Positions 22,629 through 29,273 of a DNA stretch of 64,000 nucleotides are shown here, piece after piece. Position numbers and translations under genes: made by a program. The notes beneath the pieces were generated by a model. That model did not search any database. It was given only the letters and a program-made list of their open reading frames with translations, and was not told the origin of the DNA. This DNA is from Sphingomonas pituitosa NBRC 102491 (lineage in GTDB: Bacteria > Pseudomonadota > Alphaproteobacteria > Sphingomonadales > Sphingomonadaceae), in contig NZ_BCYY01000016.1 in assembly GCF_001598435.1 (NCBI RefSeq), forward strand, positions 62,001 to 126,000, in the 5' to 3' direction. Numbering within the stretch: position 1 is the stretch's first letter; every line of letters begins with the position of its first letter.

Positions 22629-23101
22629 GCCGCCCGCAGATCCACGGTCGATACGCTACCGTTCCCGCATCCTTGCTTCTGGAAACGCTGGGCGACAGCC
22701 TCGCCAAGATCCGGCGGGAAGACGGCGCGACGGATGATGATCTGGGCGCCGTCCTGGGCAAAAGCGGCGACACGGCCGAGCGGTACCGCGCCGGTGGCAG
22801 CGAGATGGGCGTCGTCGCGTTCCTGCGCGGCTGCCGCGCCTGGGACGGCCGCTTCGCCAACCCCGCGCTGGCGCTGGTCGGCATGAAGCTGGTCGAGATC
22901 GACAGCGGTGAGGGCAGCGATCGCGCTGGCTTCACCGCGCTCGCGACCCTGCTCGCCCAGCTGTCCGAGGCGCTGGAAGACGACAACATCGTCGACGATC
23001 GCGAGCTGGCAGCCATGGCGGCGGCCGTCGAGAGCGCCGGCAAGCATATCGACCGGCTCCGCGAACGCGCGCGTCCGCGGCTGATCTCCAACCGAGGATG
23101 A
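22625..23101 (+). CDS. putative CII-like phage regulator
   Basis: A 158-aa protein. Residues 15-55 resemble an HTH (LGDSLAKIRREDGATDDDLG, then LGKSGDTAERYRAG), and the C-terminus is a long helix. The start is TTG at 22625, with GGAG nine bases upstream. Third gene of the rightward operon, where lambdoid phages carry cII-like activators. The specific role is inference. Confidence 0.6.
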   Translation: MSRPQIHGRYATVPASLLLETLGDSLAKIRREDGATDDDLGAVLGKSGDTAERYRAGGSEMGVVAFLRGCRAWDGRFANPALALVGMKLVEIDSGEGSDRAGFTALATLLAQLSEALEDDNIVDDRELAAMAAAVESAGKHIDRLRERARPRLISNRG

Positions 23102-23135
23102 ACCGCCGGCGCAAAGCCGGCTGAAGGAGTGCACC

Positions 23136-23396
23136 ATGATCGCCAAAAATGGCGCGGCGGCTGCGCAGGCAGCTTCCGCGAGCGAATCTTTGCGCGCTGG
23201 AACTGAGGCAGGGGAGCGGTATCCGTTCCGCTCCCACCGGACGGTTGCCGAGGTCTGGGCCGACTGCGGCCCGTTAGCTTGCGTCGGGGGTATCTGGCGC
23301 TTGGAGGACGAGCGCGCCTCGACCGTCCACCACGAGGTTGACGGGTTCGTCTTCATTCCGGTGGTGGCGCGTGTCGGCGCTTCGGAGGTGTGCTGA
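23136..23396 (+). CDS. hypothetical early phage protein
   Basis: An 86-aa protein with a strong ribosome site (AAGGAG six bases before the ATG). The middle, FRSHRTVAEVWADCGPLACV, is not recognised. Its stop overlaps the next ATG. Confidence 0.6.
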   Translation: MIAKNGAAAAQAASASESLRAGTEAGERYPFRSHRTVAEVWADCGPLACVGGIWRLEDERASTVHHEVDGFVFIPVVARVGASEVC

Positions 23397-24601
23397 TGCC
23401 CGCCCACCGCAATCCCGCCTGGTCGGCGGCTGAGCTGAAGCTCCTGCGCGAGCACTATGTCGAGGGCGGTATGCCCGCGGCGCACTCGGCGCTGCCCGCT
23501 CGCTCGATCTACTCGATCCGCATGAAGGCCGCCAGGCTCAAGCTGAAGTCGCCGCTCCGCGCGCCGGCCCGCAAGCATATGCTGAACGGCGAGCGCCTGG
23601 CGGCTGCCATCGAGCTGCGCGAGCAGGGTGTCCCGTTCTCCAAGATCGCGGCGCAATTCGGCGTCTGCGAGACGGCAGCCACGAACGCAATCACAACGGC
23701 GCTCTGCGCAGCGCGCGGGCATCGCCCTGCGGAGCGCGATCGCGCGGGTAAGCTCCTGCCCACCGAGATCGAGCGCCTGCGCTACATGCTGAAGAAGGGC
23801 GTGAAGCACATCGAGATCCAGCAGCGGATGGGCATCAGCGCGTCTTCCGTCTCGCACTACCGTCGAGCCTACAACGCGGAGCTGGAAGCGCGCGGCAAGG
23901 CGCTCCTGCCGCCCCCAGGCAACGGCGAGCGCTATTCCGGAGTGCCGGTCGATCCGAATGACCGAAAGCGTGTCGAGGAACTGCTGCTGACGGGTCTGGG
24001 CTCGATCAAGGTCTCCGACCGGACTGGTGTCAGCAAGACGTCGGTGGTGAAGATCCGCGCCACTCTGGTGAAGCGCCTAAAGGCGAGGGGGCAGGTGCTC
24101 CCAGGATGTGACATCAACGGCCGGCGCGTGAAGCTGATCGCCCAGGCGCACAGCATTCCCGAATCGACGAAGGAGCGCTTTCGCAGTTTGCTGCTCAACG
24201 GGATGCCGGTCGCGCGCGCTGCCACCATCTGCGGCATCGGGGCCTGCAGCGGCTACCGGCTCCGCAATGAGCTGCGCGATCAGCTTGCGGCCCGCGGCGA
24301 GCAGCTGCCGCCGGTCCGTCGGCCTGGCAAGCTGACCGAGCAGGCTCGCGCGATCCGGAGCACGGAACAGCTCAGCCGGGAGGAGCGCCGCCGCCTTCGC
24401 CGGCTGGTGAGCGAACACGGCGAAGAGGAGGGGCGCCGCGAGTTCCAGCGCGAGCGCCGCGCCGCCGCCATGGCTCCGAAGACCTTCGAGGAGCAGCTCG
24501 CCCGGGTCGCCTCCGGCGCTGCCAGCATCACCCGCACCTTCAAGCCTTCCCGCGCCGCACCTGAGCTGACGCTCGGCGGTGTCGCATCGGCGGCGCTTTG
24601 A
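23396..24601 (+). CDS. DNA-binding protein with tandem helix-turn-helix modules
   Basis: A 401-aa protein made of repeated units. A Myb/SANT-like N-terminus (about 8-50) is followed by four units of about 60 residues (about 62-120, 121-182, 183-243, 252-312). Each has a helix, an HTH core such as [19 protein letters not shown] or [19 protein letters not shown], and a linker with ARG and LP ([25 protein letters not shown]). The last 90 residues are charged helix. Such an array could read repeated DNA sites, so replication initiation or regulation is plausible; I know no named family. Start at 23396 overlaps the upstream stop. Confidence 0.7.
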   Translation: MPAHRNPAWSAAELKLLREHYVEGGMPAAHSALPARSIYSIRMKAARLKLKSPLRAPARKHMLNGERLAAAIELREQGVPFSKIAAQFGVCETAATNAITTALCAARGHRPAERDRAGKLLPTEIERLRYMLKKGVKHIEIQQRMGISASSVSHYRRAYNAELEARGKALLPPPGNGERYSGVPVDPNDRKRVEELLLTGLGSIKVSDRTGVSKTSVVKIRATLVKRLKARGQVLPGCDINGRRVKLIAQAHSIPESTKERFRSLLLNGMPVARAATICGIGACSGYRLRNELRDQLAARGEQLPPVRRPGKLTEQARAIRSTEQLSREERRRLRRLVSEHGEEEGRREFQRERRAAAMAPKTFEEQLARVASGAASITRTFKPSRAAPELTLGGVASAAL

Positions 24602-24669
24602 TGAGCGCCGGCCAAATCCAGCTTTTCCGCGCCGAGACCGGCGTCATTTCCAAGGGAGATTACCAGTGA
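24601..24669 (+). CDS. 22-aa coupled micro-ORF
   Basis: Reads [20 protein letters not shown] then YQ. The ATG overlaps the stop of the HTH-array gene (TGATG), and its TGA overlaps the GTG start of the GapR gene (GTGA). This double coupling suggests it is translated, either as a peptide or as a device to couple GapR translation. Confidence 0.45.
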   Translation: MSAGQIQLFRAETGVISKGDYQ

Positions 24670-24902
24670 GCGACAACATCTCTGCCGAACAGCTTCGCCT
24701 GCTCATCGAACGCATCGAGCGGTTGGAGGAGGAGAAGAAGGGCATCAGCGACGACATCAAGGACGTCTACGGCGAGGCCAAATCGACCGGCTTCGACGTG
24801 AAGACGATCCGCACGATCGTCCGCCTGCGGAAGATGGAAAAGCACCACCGCGAAGAGGCGGAGATGCTGCTCGAGACCTACAAGCAGGCCCTCGGGATCT
24901 AA
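24666..24902 (+). CDS. GapR-family (DUF2312) nucleoid-associated protein
   Basis: A 78-aa protein with the family core [33 protein letters not shown] and [10 protein letters not shown]. In Caulobacter GapR binds AT-rich, overtwisted DNA ahead of polymerases and is needed for chromosome replication. A phage copy may help replication of its own DNA or compete with host GapR. The GTG start at 24666 has AAGGGAGA upstream. Length matches the family. Confidence 0.9.
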   Translation: MSDNISAEQLRLLIERIERLEEEKKGISDDIKDVYGEAKSTGFDVKTIRTIVRLRKMEKHHREEAEMLLETYKQALGI

Positions 24903-24911
24903 TCCCCAGCG

Positions 24912-25082
24912 ATGTCCGAACCGTACACTGCCCCGATGATCGCGAGCGTCCTGAGAGGGATGACCGACGAGCGTTTGAGGGCGGTCGTACCCACCGACTT
25001 CCATGTCTGGCCCACGAAGCGGATCGTCCGATCGGACGTCATCCGCCACCTGATCCAGCAAGAGCGAGCACGGAGGCGATAA
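24912..25082 (+). CDS. small hypothetical phage protein
   Basis: A 56-aa basic protein with MIASVLRGMTDERLRAVVP in the N-terminal half and a charged C-terminus (HLIQQERARRR). Its TAA overlaps the next ATG (TAATG). Nothing recognised. Confidence 0.5.
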   Translation: MSEPYTAPMIASVLRGMTDERLRAVVPTDFHVWPTKRIVRSDVIRHLIQQERARRR

Positions 25083-25381
25083 TGGAAAGCCCGCCTTACC
25101 TTTTCGACCAATTTGCATGCACGCGCGGCGTGTCAAAGGAGGGCGCAAAGCGCGCCCTCATGATGCAGGGCTATGCGGCCGAGGGCCGGACTTTGAAGGA
25201 GTCGACCAAGGCGCTGGGGATCAGCGAGCGCTCGGCGCGCCTGCTCGCCCGGCGCTTCATGATCGATTTCACCGACTACCGGCCCTACGCGGGACGGGAG
25301 AAGAAGGGACTGGAGCGCCCGGCGCCGTTCGTGCGCCCGGTTGAGCCTGCGGAAGGCCTGCCGCTGTTCGGTGATCACTGA
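25082..25381 (+). CDS. HTH-containing early phage protein
   Basis: A 99-aa protein with an HTH-like segment, TLKESTKALGISERSARLLA (about residues 37-56), followed by RRFMIDFTDYRPY. It may be a small DNA-binding regulator. It lies between the GapR and DUF1064 genes. Confidence 0.55.
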   Translation: MESPPYLFDQFACTRGVSKEGAKRALMMQGYAAEGRTLKESTKALGISERSARLLARRFMIDFTDYRPYAGREKKGLERPAPFVRPVEPAEGLPLFGDH

Positions 25382-25383
25382 CC

Positions 25384-25767
25384 ATGGCGTTCCGACCGTC
25401 CGCGATGCTGCGCACCGCACGCAAATCGCGGGGCAACAAGTATAGCGCCAAGCAGACCGCCTGCGGGGCTGGGCACGCGCACCCGTCGAAGAAGGAGGCG
25501 CGCCGCTGCAACGACCTGCACCTGCTCCAGATAGCGGGCGAGATCAGCGACCTGCAGATCGGGCCGAAGTTCTTCTTCGAGGTCAACGGCCGCACGCTGC
25601 TGCACGATAACGGCCGGCGCGCCGTCTACACCCCGGACTTCGTCTACCGGCAGCGCGGCGGCCAACTGACCGCAGAGGACAGCAAGGGCATGCGGGTGCG
25701 TGACTGGCCCCTCCGCAAGGCGCTGTTCCGCGCCTGCTACCCGCACATCGAGGTGATTGAATCATGA
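25384..25767 (+). CDS. DUF1064 phage nuclease-like protein
   Basis: A 127-aa member of the DUF1064 family. The pattern SKKEARRC, then YTPDFVY and EDSKG, fits a PD-(D/E)xK-type nuclease core (Asp of PDF, Glu/Asp and Lys of EDSK). Such proteins sit in phage replication or recombination blocks. Its end overlaps the DUF1376 gene by four bases. Confidence 0.8.
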   Translation: MAFRPSAMLRTARKSRGNKYSAKQTACGAGHAHPSKKEARRCNDLHLLQIAGEISDLQIGPKFFFEVNGRTLLHDNGRRAVYTPDFVYRQRGGQLTAEDSKGMRVRDWPLRKALFRACYPHIEVIES

Positions 25768-26615
25768 CACGGCAATCGTCCGCCTGGATGCCGCTCTATG
25801 TGGGCGACTATCTGGGGGACACCCAGCGCCTGACGACGGAACAGCACGGGGCATACCTGCTGCTGATCCTCGACTATTGGCGCAACGGCCCGGCACCGGA
25901 CGACGACGCGGTTCTGCAGCAGATCACCAAGCTCGACGCGCGATCGTGGAAGAAGCATCGCCCGGCCATGCAGCGGCTATTCCAGGTCACGGACGGGGAA
26001 TGGCGCCACAAGCGGATCGATGCCGAGCTGGCCCAGGCCGAGGCCAATGCGGAGCGCCGTTCGAGCAAGGCGAAGGCCGCAGCCGAAGCGCGCTGGGCAC
26101 AATCCGGCGATGCTCCGAGCAATGCTGGCCGGGCCGGGAAGGGTGACCCATCCGGGCATGCTTCGGGCACTGCTCCGAGCATGCCCGACGCAATGCTTGG
26201 AGCATGCCCGCCACAATCACCTTCACCCAAGAAGAATTCCGTTCCTGACGGAACGGGCGCCGAAGCGCCGAGCCCACCCGATCCCGAGAAGGTAATGTTC
26301 GATGCCGGGCGCCAGCTGCTTGCCGGGGCGGGTGTGACGGCGGAGGCGGCTGGCAGGCTGCTGGGCAAGTGGAGGCGCGACCACGGCGCCGAGGCGGTTA
26401 TCACCGCCCTCGGCAAGGCGCAGCGCGAAGGCGCGATCGATCCAAAATCATTCATCGAAGGATGCTTGCGACATGGCAAATCACCTCATCACGGCCGCCC
26501 GAGCGGACCAATCGAGAGCAGTCGCCGCTTTCGCGAGCGGCTCGAACTGGACGCTCAGCGAGGCGATGACGCTGGCCGAGGGCTTGGAGCTTTTCCCTCT
26601 GCTGGCACGGTATGA
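25764..26615 (+). CDS. DUF1376 putative replication initiation protein
   Basis: A 283-aa protein. The N-terminal DUF1376 domain (about 5-95) contains AWMPLYVGDYLGDTQRL and HGAYLLLILDYWRNG and is winged-helix-like, as in phage O-type initiators. The middle (about 100-175) is a Ser/Pro/Ala-rich linker. The C-terminus (about 190-250) is a small helical domain. The 3' end overlaps the next gene by 143 bases. Confidence 0.8.
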   Translation: MTRQSSAWMPLYVGDYLGDTQRLTTEQHGAYLLLILDYWRNGPAPDDDAVLQQITKLDARSWKKHRPAMQRLFQVTDGEWRHKRIDAELAQAEANAERRSSKAKAAAEARWAQSGDAPSNAGRAGKGDPSGHASGTAPSMPDAMLGACPPQSPSPKKNSVPDGTGAEAPSPPDPEKVMFDAGRQLLAGAGVTAEAAGRLLGKWRRDHGAEAVITALGKAQREGAIDPKSFIEGCLRHGKSPHHGRPSGPIESSRRFRERLELDAQRGDDAGRGLGAFPSAGTV

Positions 26616-27126
26616 GCGTGGCCTTGCGCCGCTTAAGGACGCGGAGCCGGGCCCGATCACAATCGCATCGCGGCTCAGCGTTGGGCTGCGCGAGGACCTC
26701 TCGGTGCTGCTTACCAAGGTGGCGCCGACCATGAGCGCCGAGCAGTCGGATGCGTGGCTCACCGTCATGGTCGCTGCTCTAGGCGACCTGCCCGGGAGAG
26801 TAGCGCGCGAGGCGGCGCAGGCGGCGCTGCATCGACCGATGAGCTTCCCCAACCAGATCGAGGCCGAAATCCGCACACTCGCCGCGGGCTTGATGGCACG
26901 CCACCGGCTCGCCTGCGAACGGTTGCGGCAGATGGCGGCTGAAGCGAACCGCCGCGCTCTCGTCGAGGAGGAAGAGGTCGCACCGATGACCGACGACGAA
27001 ATCCGGCGGATGAAGCCAGAGATGCGCGGCCTCGGTCTGGCGTGCGGCGCACTGACGCAAGATCAGATCGATCGCGCGCTCGCCGGGTTCGAGGGCGAGT
27101 CACAGCCGGAGCAGCGCGCCGCGTGA
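26473..27126 (+). CDS. putative replication-block protein
   Basis: A 217-aa, mostly helical protein (LSVLLTKVAPTMSAEQSDAW, RMKPEMRGLGLACGALTQDQ). It follows the DUF1376 protein, where a helicase loader would sit, but no Walker motif is present. The start at 26473 gives a 143-base overlap; an ATG at 26566 would cut this to 50. No family recognised. Confidence 0.6.
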   Translation: MANHLITAARADQSRAVAAFASGSNWTLSEAMTLAEGLELFPLLARYERGLAPLKDAEPGPITIASRLSVGLREDLSVLLTKVAPTMSAEQSDAWLTVMVAALGDLPGRVAREAAQAALHRPMSFPNQIEAEIRTLAAGLMARHRLACERLRQMAAEANRRALVEEEEVAPMTDDEIRRMKPEMRGLGLACGALTQDQIDRALAGFEGESQPEQRAA

Positions 27127-27141
27127 AGGTGAGAACAAAGC

Positions 27142-27864
27142 GTGATTCGGGTGCGGGTTTGGAGTATTGGGGTGGTTGAGATGAGCGGGACGACGGGCAC
27201 GGCTGGCACCTGGTGCATTCTGCGGACGAGCGGCGGGCGCACCGTGCCCCTATCCAAGTCGCTCGCCGAAGCAGGGTTCGAGGTGTGGACGCCGGTCCGG
27301 ACGATCCGCCGCCCGGCTCCTGGGCAGGGTCGCCGCCTGGTCATGGGCCAGCGGCGCAAGCTGATCGACGTGGATCTTGCGATCCTGCCGGGCTTCGTGT
27401 TCGCTCGGGCCGACCAGCTCCATGATCTGGCGCGGGCGGCCAGCGCCGAGCTGAGCCCGCACCCCAGCTTCTCGGTGTTCCATCAAGCTGGCCGGGTTCC
27501 GCTGGTGCGGGATGCCAGTATCACCGGTCTACGAGCAGCGGAGGAAGGCGCGCGCGAGCTGCGCCGTGCCGAGATGGAAGCCGAGACGCGGGATGAGGCG
27601 CGCCGCGCGCGGGCCGACCGCATGCGCACTGAAAGCAATCGGCGCAAGATGCTTCGTCGGGTGACGAAGGATCTGCCCAGCAGGACCGAGGTTATGGTCG
27701 AGGGGATGCGGGCCTTCGATGGCTTGATCGGCATCGTAGTGGAAGGCCGCGGCGCCACGGCGATCGTTGAGTTCGGCGGTTCGTTGCGCATCGAAATCGA
27801 GGCTTGGCAGCTGACGCCGGCGCTGCTACAAAACGGGAACACTCAGCAGGGTGTTGCCGCTTGA
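27142..27864 (+). CDS. NusG/RfaH-like transcription elongation factor
   Basis: A 240-aa NusG paralogue. The NGN domain (about 24-125) begins TWCILRTSGGRTVPLSKSL and includes ILPGFVFAR; a long charged helix (about 130-175) separates it from a C-terminal KOW domain (about 180-224, TEVMVEGMRAFDGLIGIVVE). NusG-type factors bind RNA polymerase and can suppress pausing and termination. Last rightward gene before the late operon, the place of lambda Q, so late antitermination is the inferred role. GTG at 27142 has AAGGTGAG upstream; ATG at 27181 is an alternative start. Confidence 0.82.
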   Translation: MIRVRVWSIGVVEMSGTTGTAGTWCILRTSGGRTVPLSKSLAEAGFEVWTPVRTIRRPAPGQGRRLVMGQRRKLIDVDLAILPGFVFARADQLHDLARAASAELSPHPSFSVFHQAGRVPLVRDASITGLRAAEEGARELRRAEMEAETRDEARRARADRMRTESNRRKMLRRVTKDLPSRTEVMVEGMRAFDGLIGIVVEGRGATAIVEFGGSLRIEIEAWQLTPALLQNGNTQQGVAA

Positions 27865-27959
27865 GCGGCCTCGGGACCTTCGATCTGGAGCATTGCTCTT
27901 GCGACTCCCGCCAGACTGACCGGCGCAAACCGCGCTGGCGGAAGTCCGAAGGCTACTCG

Positions 27960-28148
27960 TCAATCAGCTTCCACATGATCACGATGCTCAAGCACATACC
28001 GGATCGCCAGTGCGGTGCGCTTTTCGATCGGCGACTGGCCTCGCGCCATGGTGCCGATGGACACGCGCGATAGGCCGACGAGCTCGCCCAGTTCGGCATG
28101 GGTCATGCCTGTCCGATCAAGGATCGCTTGAAGCTCTTGCGCTTGCAT
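27960..28148 (-). CDS. small XRE-type HTH regulator
   Basis: A 62-aa protein that is almost only an HTH: LQAILDRTGMTHAELGELVG and SRVSIGTMARGQ. It lies on the strand opposite to the flanking early and late genes, downstream of a 23-aa ORF. The palindromes at 28346-28394 are candidate binding sites. It could be an antitoxin or a switch for late genes. Confidence 0.75.
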   Translation of the reverse strand: MQAQELQAILDRTGMTHAELGELVGLSRVSIGTMARGQSPIEKRTALAIRYVLEHRDHVEAD

Positions 28149-28220
28149 GGATGGTCTCGCTCCTCTATTTTGCCATCCGGAACCTCACGCCGCTGTTACG
28201 GTCGTGAGGCCCCGGCTTAG

Positions 28221-28292
28221 TTACCAGATACGGAAGTCGATCTCGAAGATCTTCTTGCCGTTTCGGAACCACCGAAGGATCAGCTTAACCAT
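28221..28292 (-). CDS. 23-aa cationic amphipathic micro-ORF
   Basis: Reads MVKLILRWFRNGKKIFEIDF then RIW. An excellent ribosome site (AAAGGAA) lies five bases before the ATG. A minus-strand promoter candidate lies upstream: -35 TTGACG (28371-28366), 17-base spacer, -10 TATCAA. A hairpin at 28183-28209 separates it from the XRE gene. The composition suits a membrane-active or leader peptide; toxin function is speculative. Confidence 0.45.
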   Translation of the reverse strand: MVKLILRWFRNGKKIFEIDFRIW

Positions 28293-28308
28293 TTGCTTCC
28301 TTTCGGTT

Positions 28309-28338
28309 TTGTCAGTGGGGGTGCATCCCCGCTGACAA
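28309..28338. repeat. inverted repeat in the leader of the reverse module
   Basis: TTGTCAG (28309-28315) pairs with CTGACAA (28332-28338), with an inner GGGG/CCCC pair. It lies between the candidate minus-strand promoter and the 23-aa ORF. It could be a leader hairpin or a second operator type. Confidence 0.5.
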
Positions 28339-28345
28339 GAGAATT

Positions 28346-28394
28346 GATAAGCTACTTATCTTTCCGCGTCAACGGAAAAGATAAGTAGCTTATC
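28346..28394. promoter_or_regulatory. nested palindromes: operator pair and/or terminator
   Basis: GATAAG-CTA-CTTATC (28346-28360) and GATAAG-TAG-CTTATC (28380-28394) are each palindromic. Together with flanking TTTCCG/CGGAAAA they form one long inverted repeat with arms of about 21 bases and a six-base loop, followed on the plus strand by CCTTTT. It can act as an operator pair for the reverse promoter and as a terminator before the late genes. Confidence 0.65.
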
Positions 28395-28413
28395 CTTTTA
28401 TGCGAGGTTGTGG

Positions 28414-28734
28414 ATGCCCAGCCGCCCGCCTCAACTGCGGCAGCAGCCCGCGCGCACCACCAGCAATTGGGATCGGCGAAAGAGCAGGCACGAGCGCGGC
28501 TATGGCCGCGAGCATGAAGCCATGCGCAGGGTCGTGCTCGCCGAGGAGCCGCTTTGCAGGCTGTGCCGCGCCAAGGAGCCGCCGCAGTTCACGCCCTCGA
28601 CGATCGCCGATCACATCCGGCCGAAGGCCGAAGGCGGCACCGACGAGCGCGAGAACTATCAAGGGCTCTGCGACCCCTGCAGCAAGGCAAAGACCGCGCG
28701 AGAGAGCGCCAGAGCGCGCCGCCGGGCGAGATGA
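28414..28734 (+). CDS. HNH endonuclease
   Basis: A 106-aa phage HNH nuclease. CRLCRAKEP and CDPCSKAK supply zinc Cys pairs; ADHIRPKAEGG is the beta-beta-alpha metal motif with the catalytic His, and DERENYQGLC completes the fold. HNH proteins beside the small terminase assist cleavage at cos. The ATG at 28414 has GAGG seven bases upstream. Confidence 0.9.
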   Translation: MPSRPPQLRQQPARTTSNWDRRKSRHERGYGREHEAMRRVVLAEEPLCRLCRAKEPPQFTPSTIADHIRPKAEGGTDERENYQGLCDPCSKAKTARESARARRRAR

Positions 28735-28853
28735 CGGCGGGAGGGGGGGGGATCAAAAGCCGCCACCCCGGCCGCCACCCGTACCGCTCTCAGGGCCTTT
28801 TTTCGTGCGTGCAGATTAAACTTTCAGGTGCGAATTGAATTCCGGAGGCTAGG
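28735..28853. other. candidate cos region
   Basis: The 119-base gap between HNH and the small terminase gene has a run of nine G (28743-28751), the direct repeat GCCGCCACCC (28759-28768 and 28771-28780), and a T run near 28800. The position is typical of cos sites in HNH-containing HK97-type phages. No cut site can be fixed by eye. Confidence 0.4.
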
Positions 28854-29273
28854 ATGAAGCGAGGCCCAAAGGCCGAACCGCCCGCCTCCAAGCTGGCCCG
28901 CGGCACCTTCCAACCGGTGCGCGACGCCGCGAAAACCGAGGTTCTCGTGCCGGGCGATCCCCCGGTGATGCCGGATTATCTGACCGCTGGCGCGATCGAC
29001 GTTTGGCAGGAGGAGCTCGGCCGCGTGATGGCGGCGGGCACCGCCGAAATCGATAGCTCCCTGTTCGCTCGGTACTGCTCGCTCGAGGCGCTGGTGCGCG
29101 AGGCGTTCGCCGAAGGTGGCGAGCCGCCGCCGGCGGCGTACCTCACCGTCCTGCGACAATATGCAGAGCTGCTGGGCATCGCGGGTCGGAAAAGCCGGGT
29201 CGGCAAGGTGGGCGATGACCCGATCAAAAACCGGAACCCGTTCGCGCGCAACGGCGCGAGGGCGCGCGGCTAA
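28854..29273 (+). CDS. terminase small subunit (P27-like)
   Basis: A 139-aa DNA-recognition subunit of the packaging motor. The start is MKRGPKAEPPASKLARGTF, and helices follow (DVWQEELGRVMAAG, LFARYCSLEALVREAF). The ribosome site is GGAGG. The end overlaps the large-subunit gene by 59 bases. Confidence 0.85.
   Translation: MKRGPKAEPPASKLARGTFQPVRDAAKTEVLVPGDPPVMPDYLTAGAIDVWQEELGRVMAAGTAEIDSSLFARYCSLEALVREAFAEGGEPPPAAYLTVLRQYAELLGIAGRKSRVGKVGDDPIKNRNPFARNGARARG

Noticed and set aside
27908..27941. CCGCCAG/CTGGCGG hairpin after the NusG-like gene as terminator
   Set aside because: The loop is 20 bases and no T run follows on either strand.
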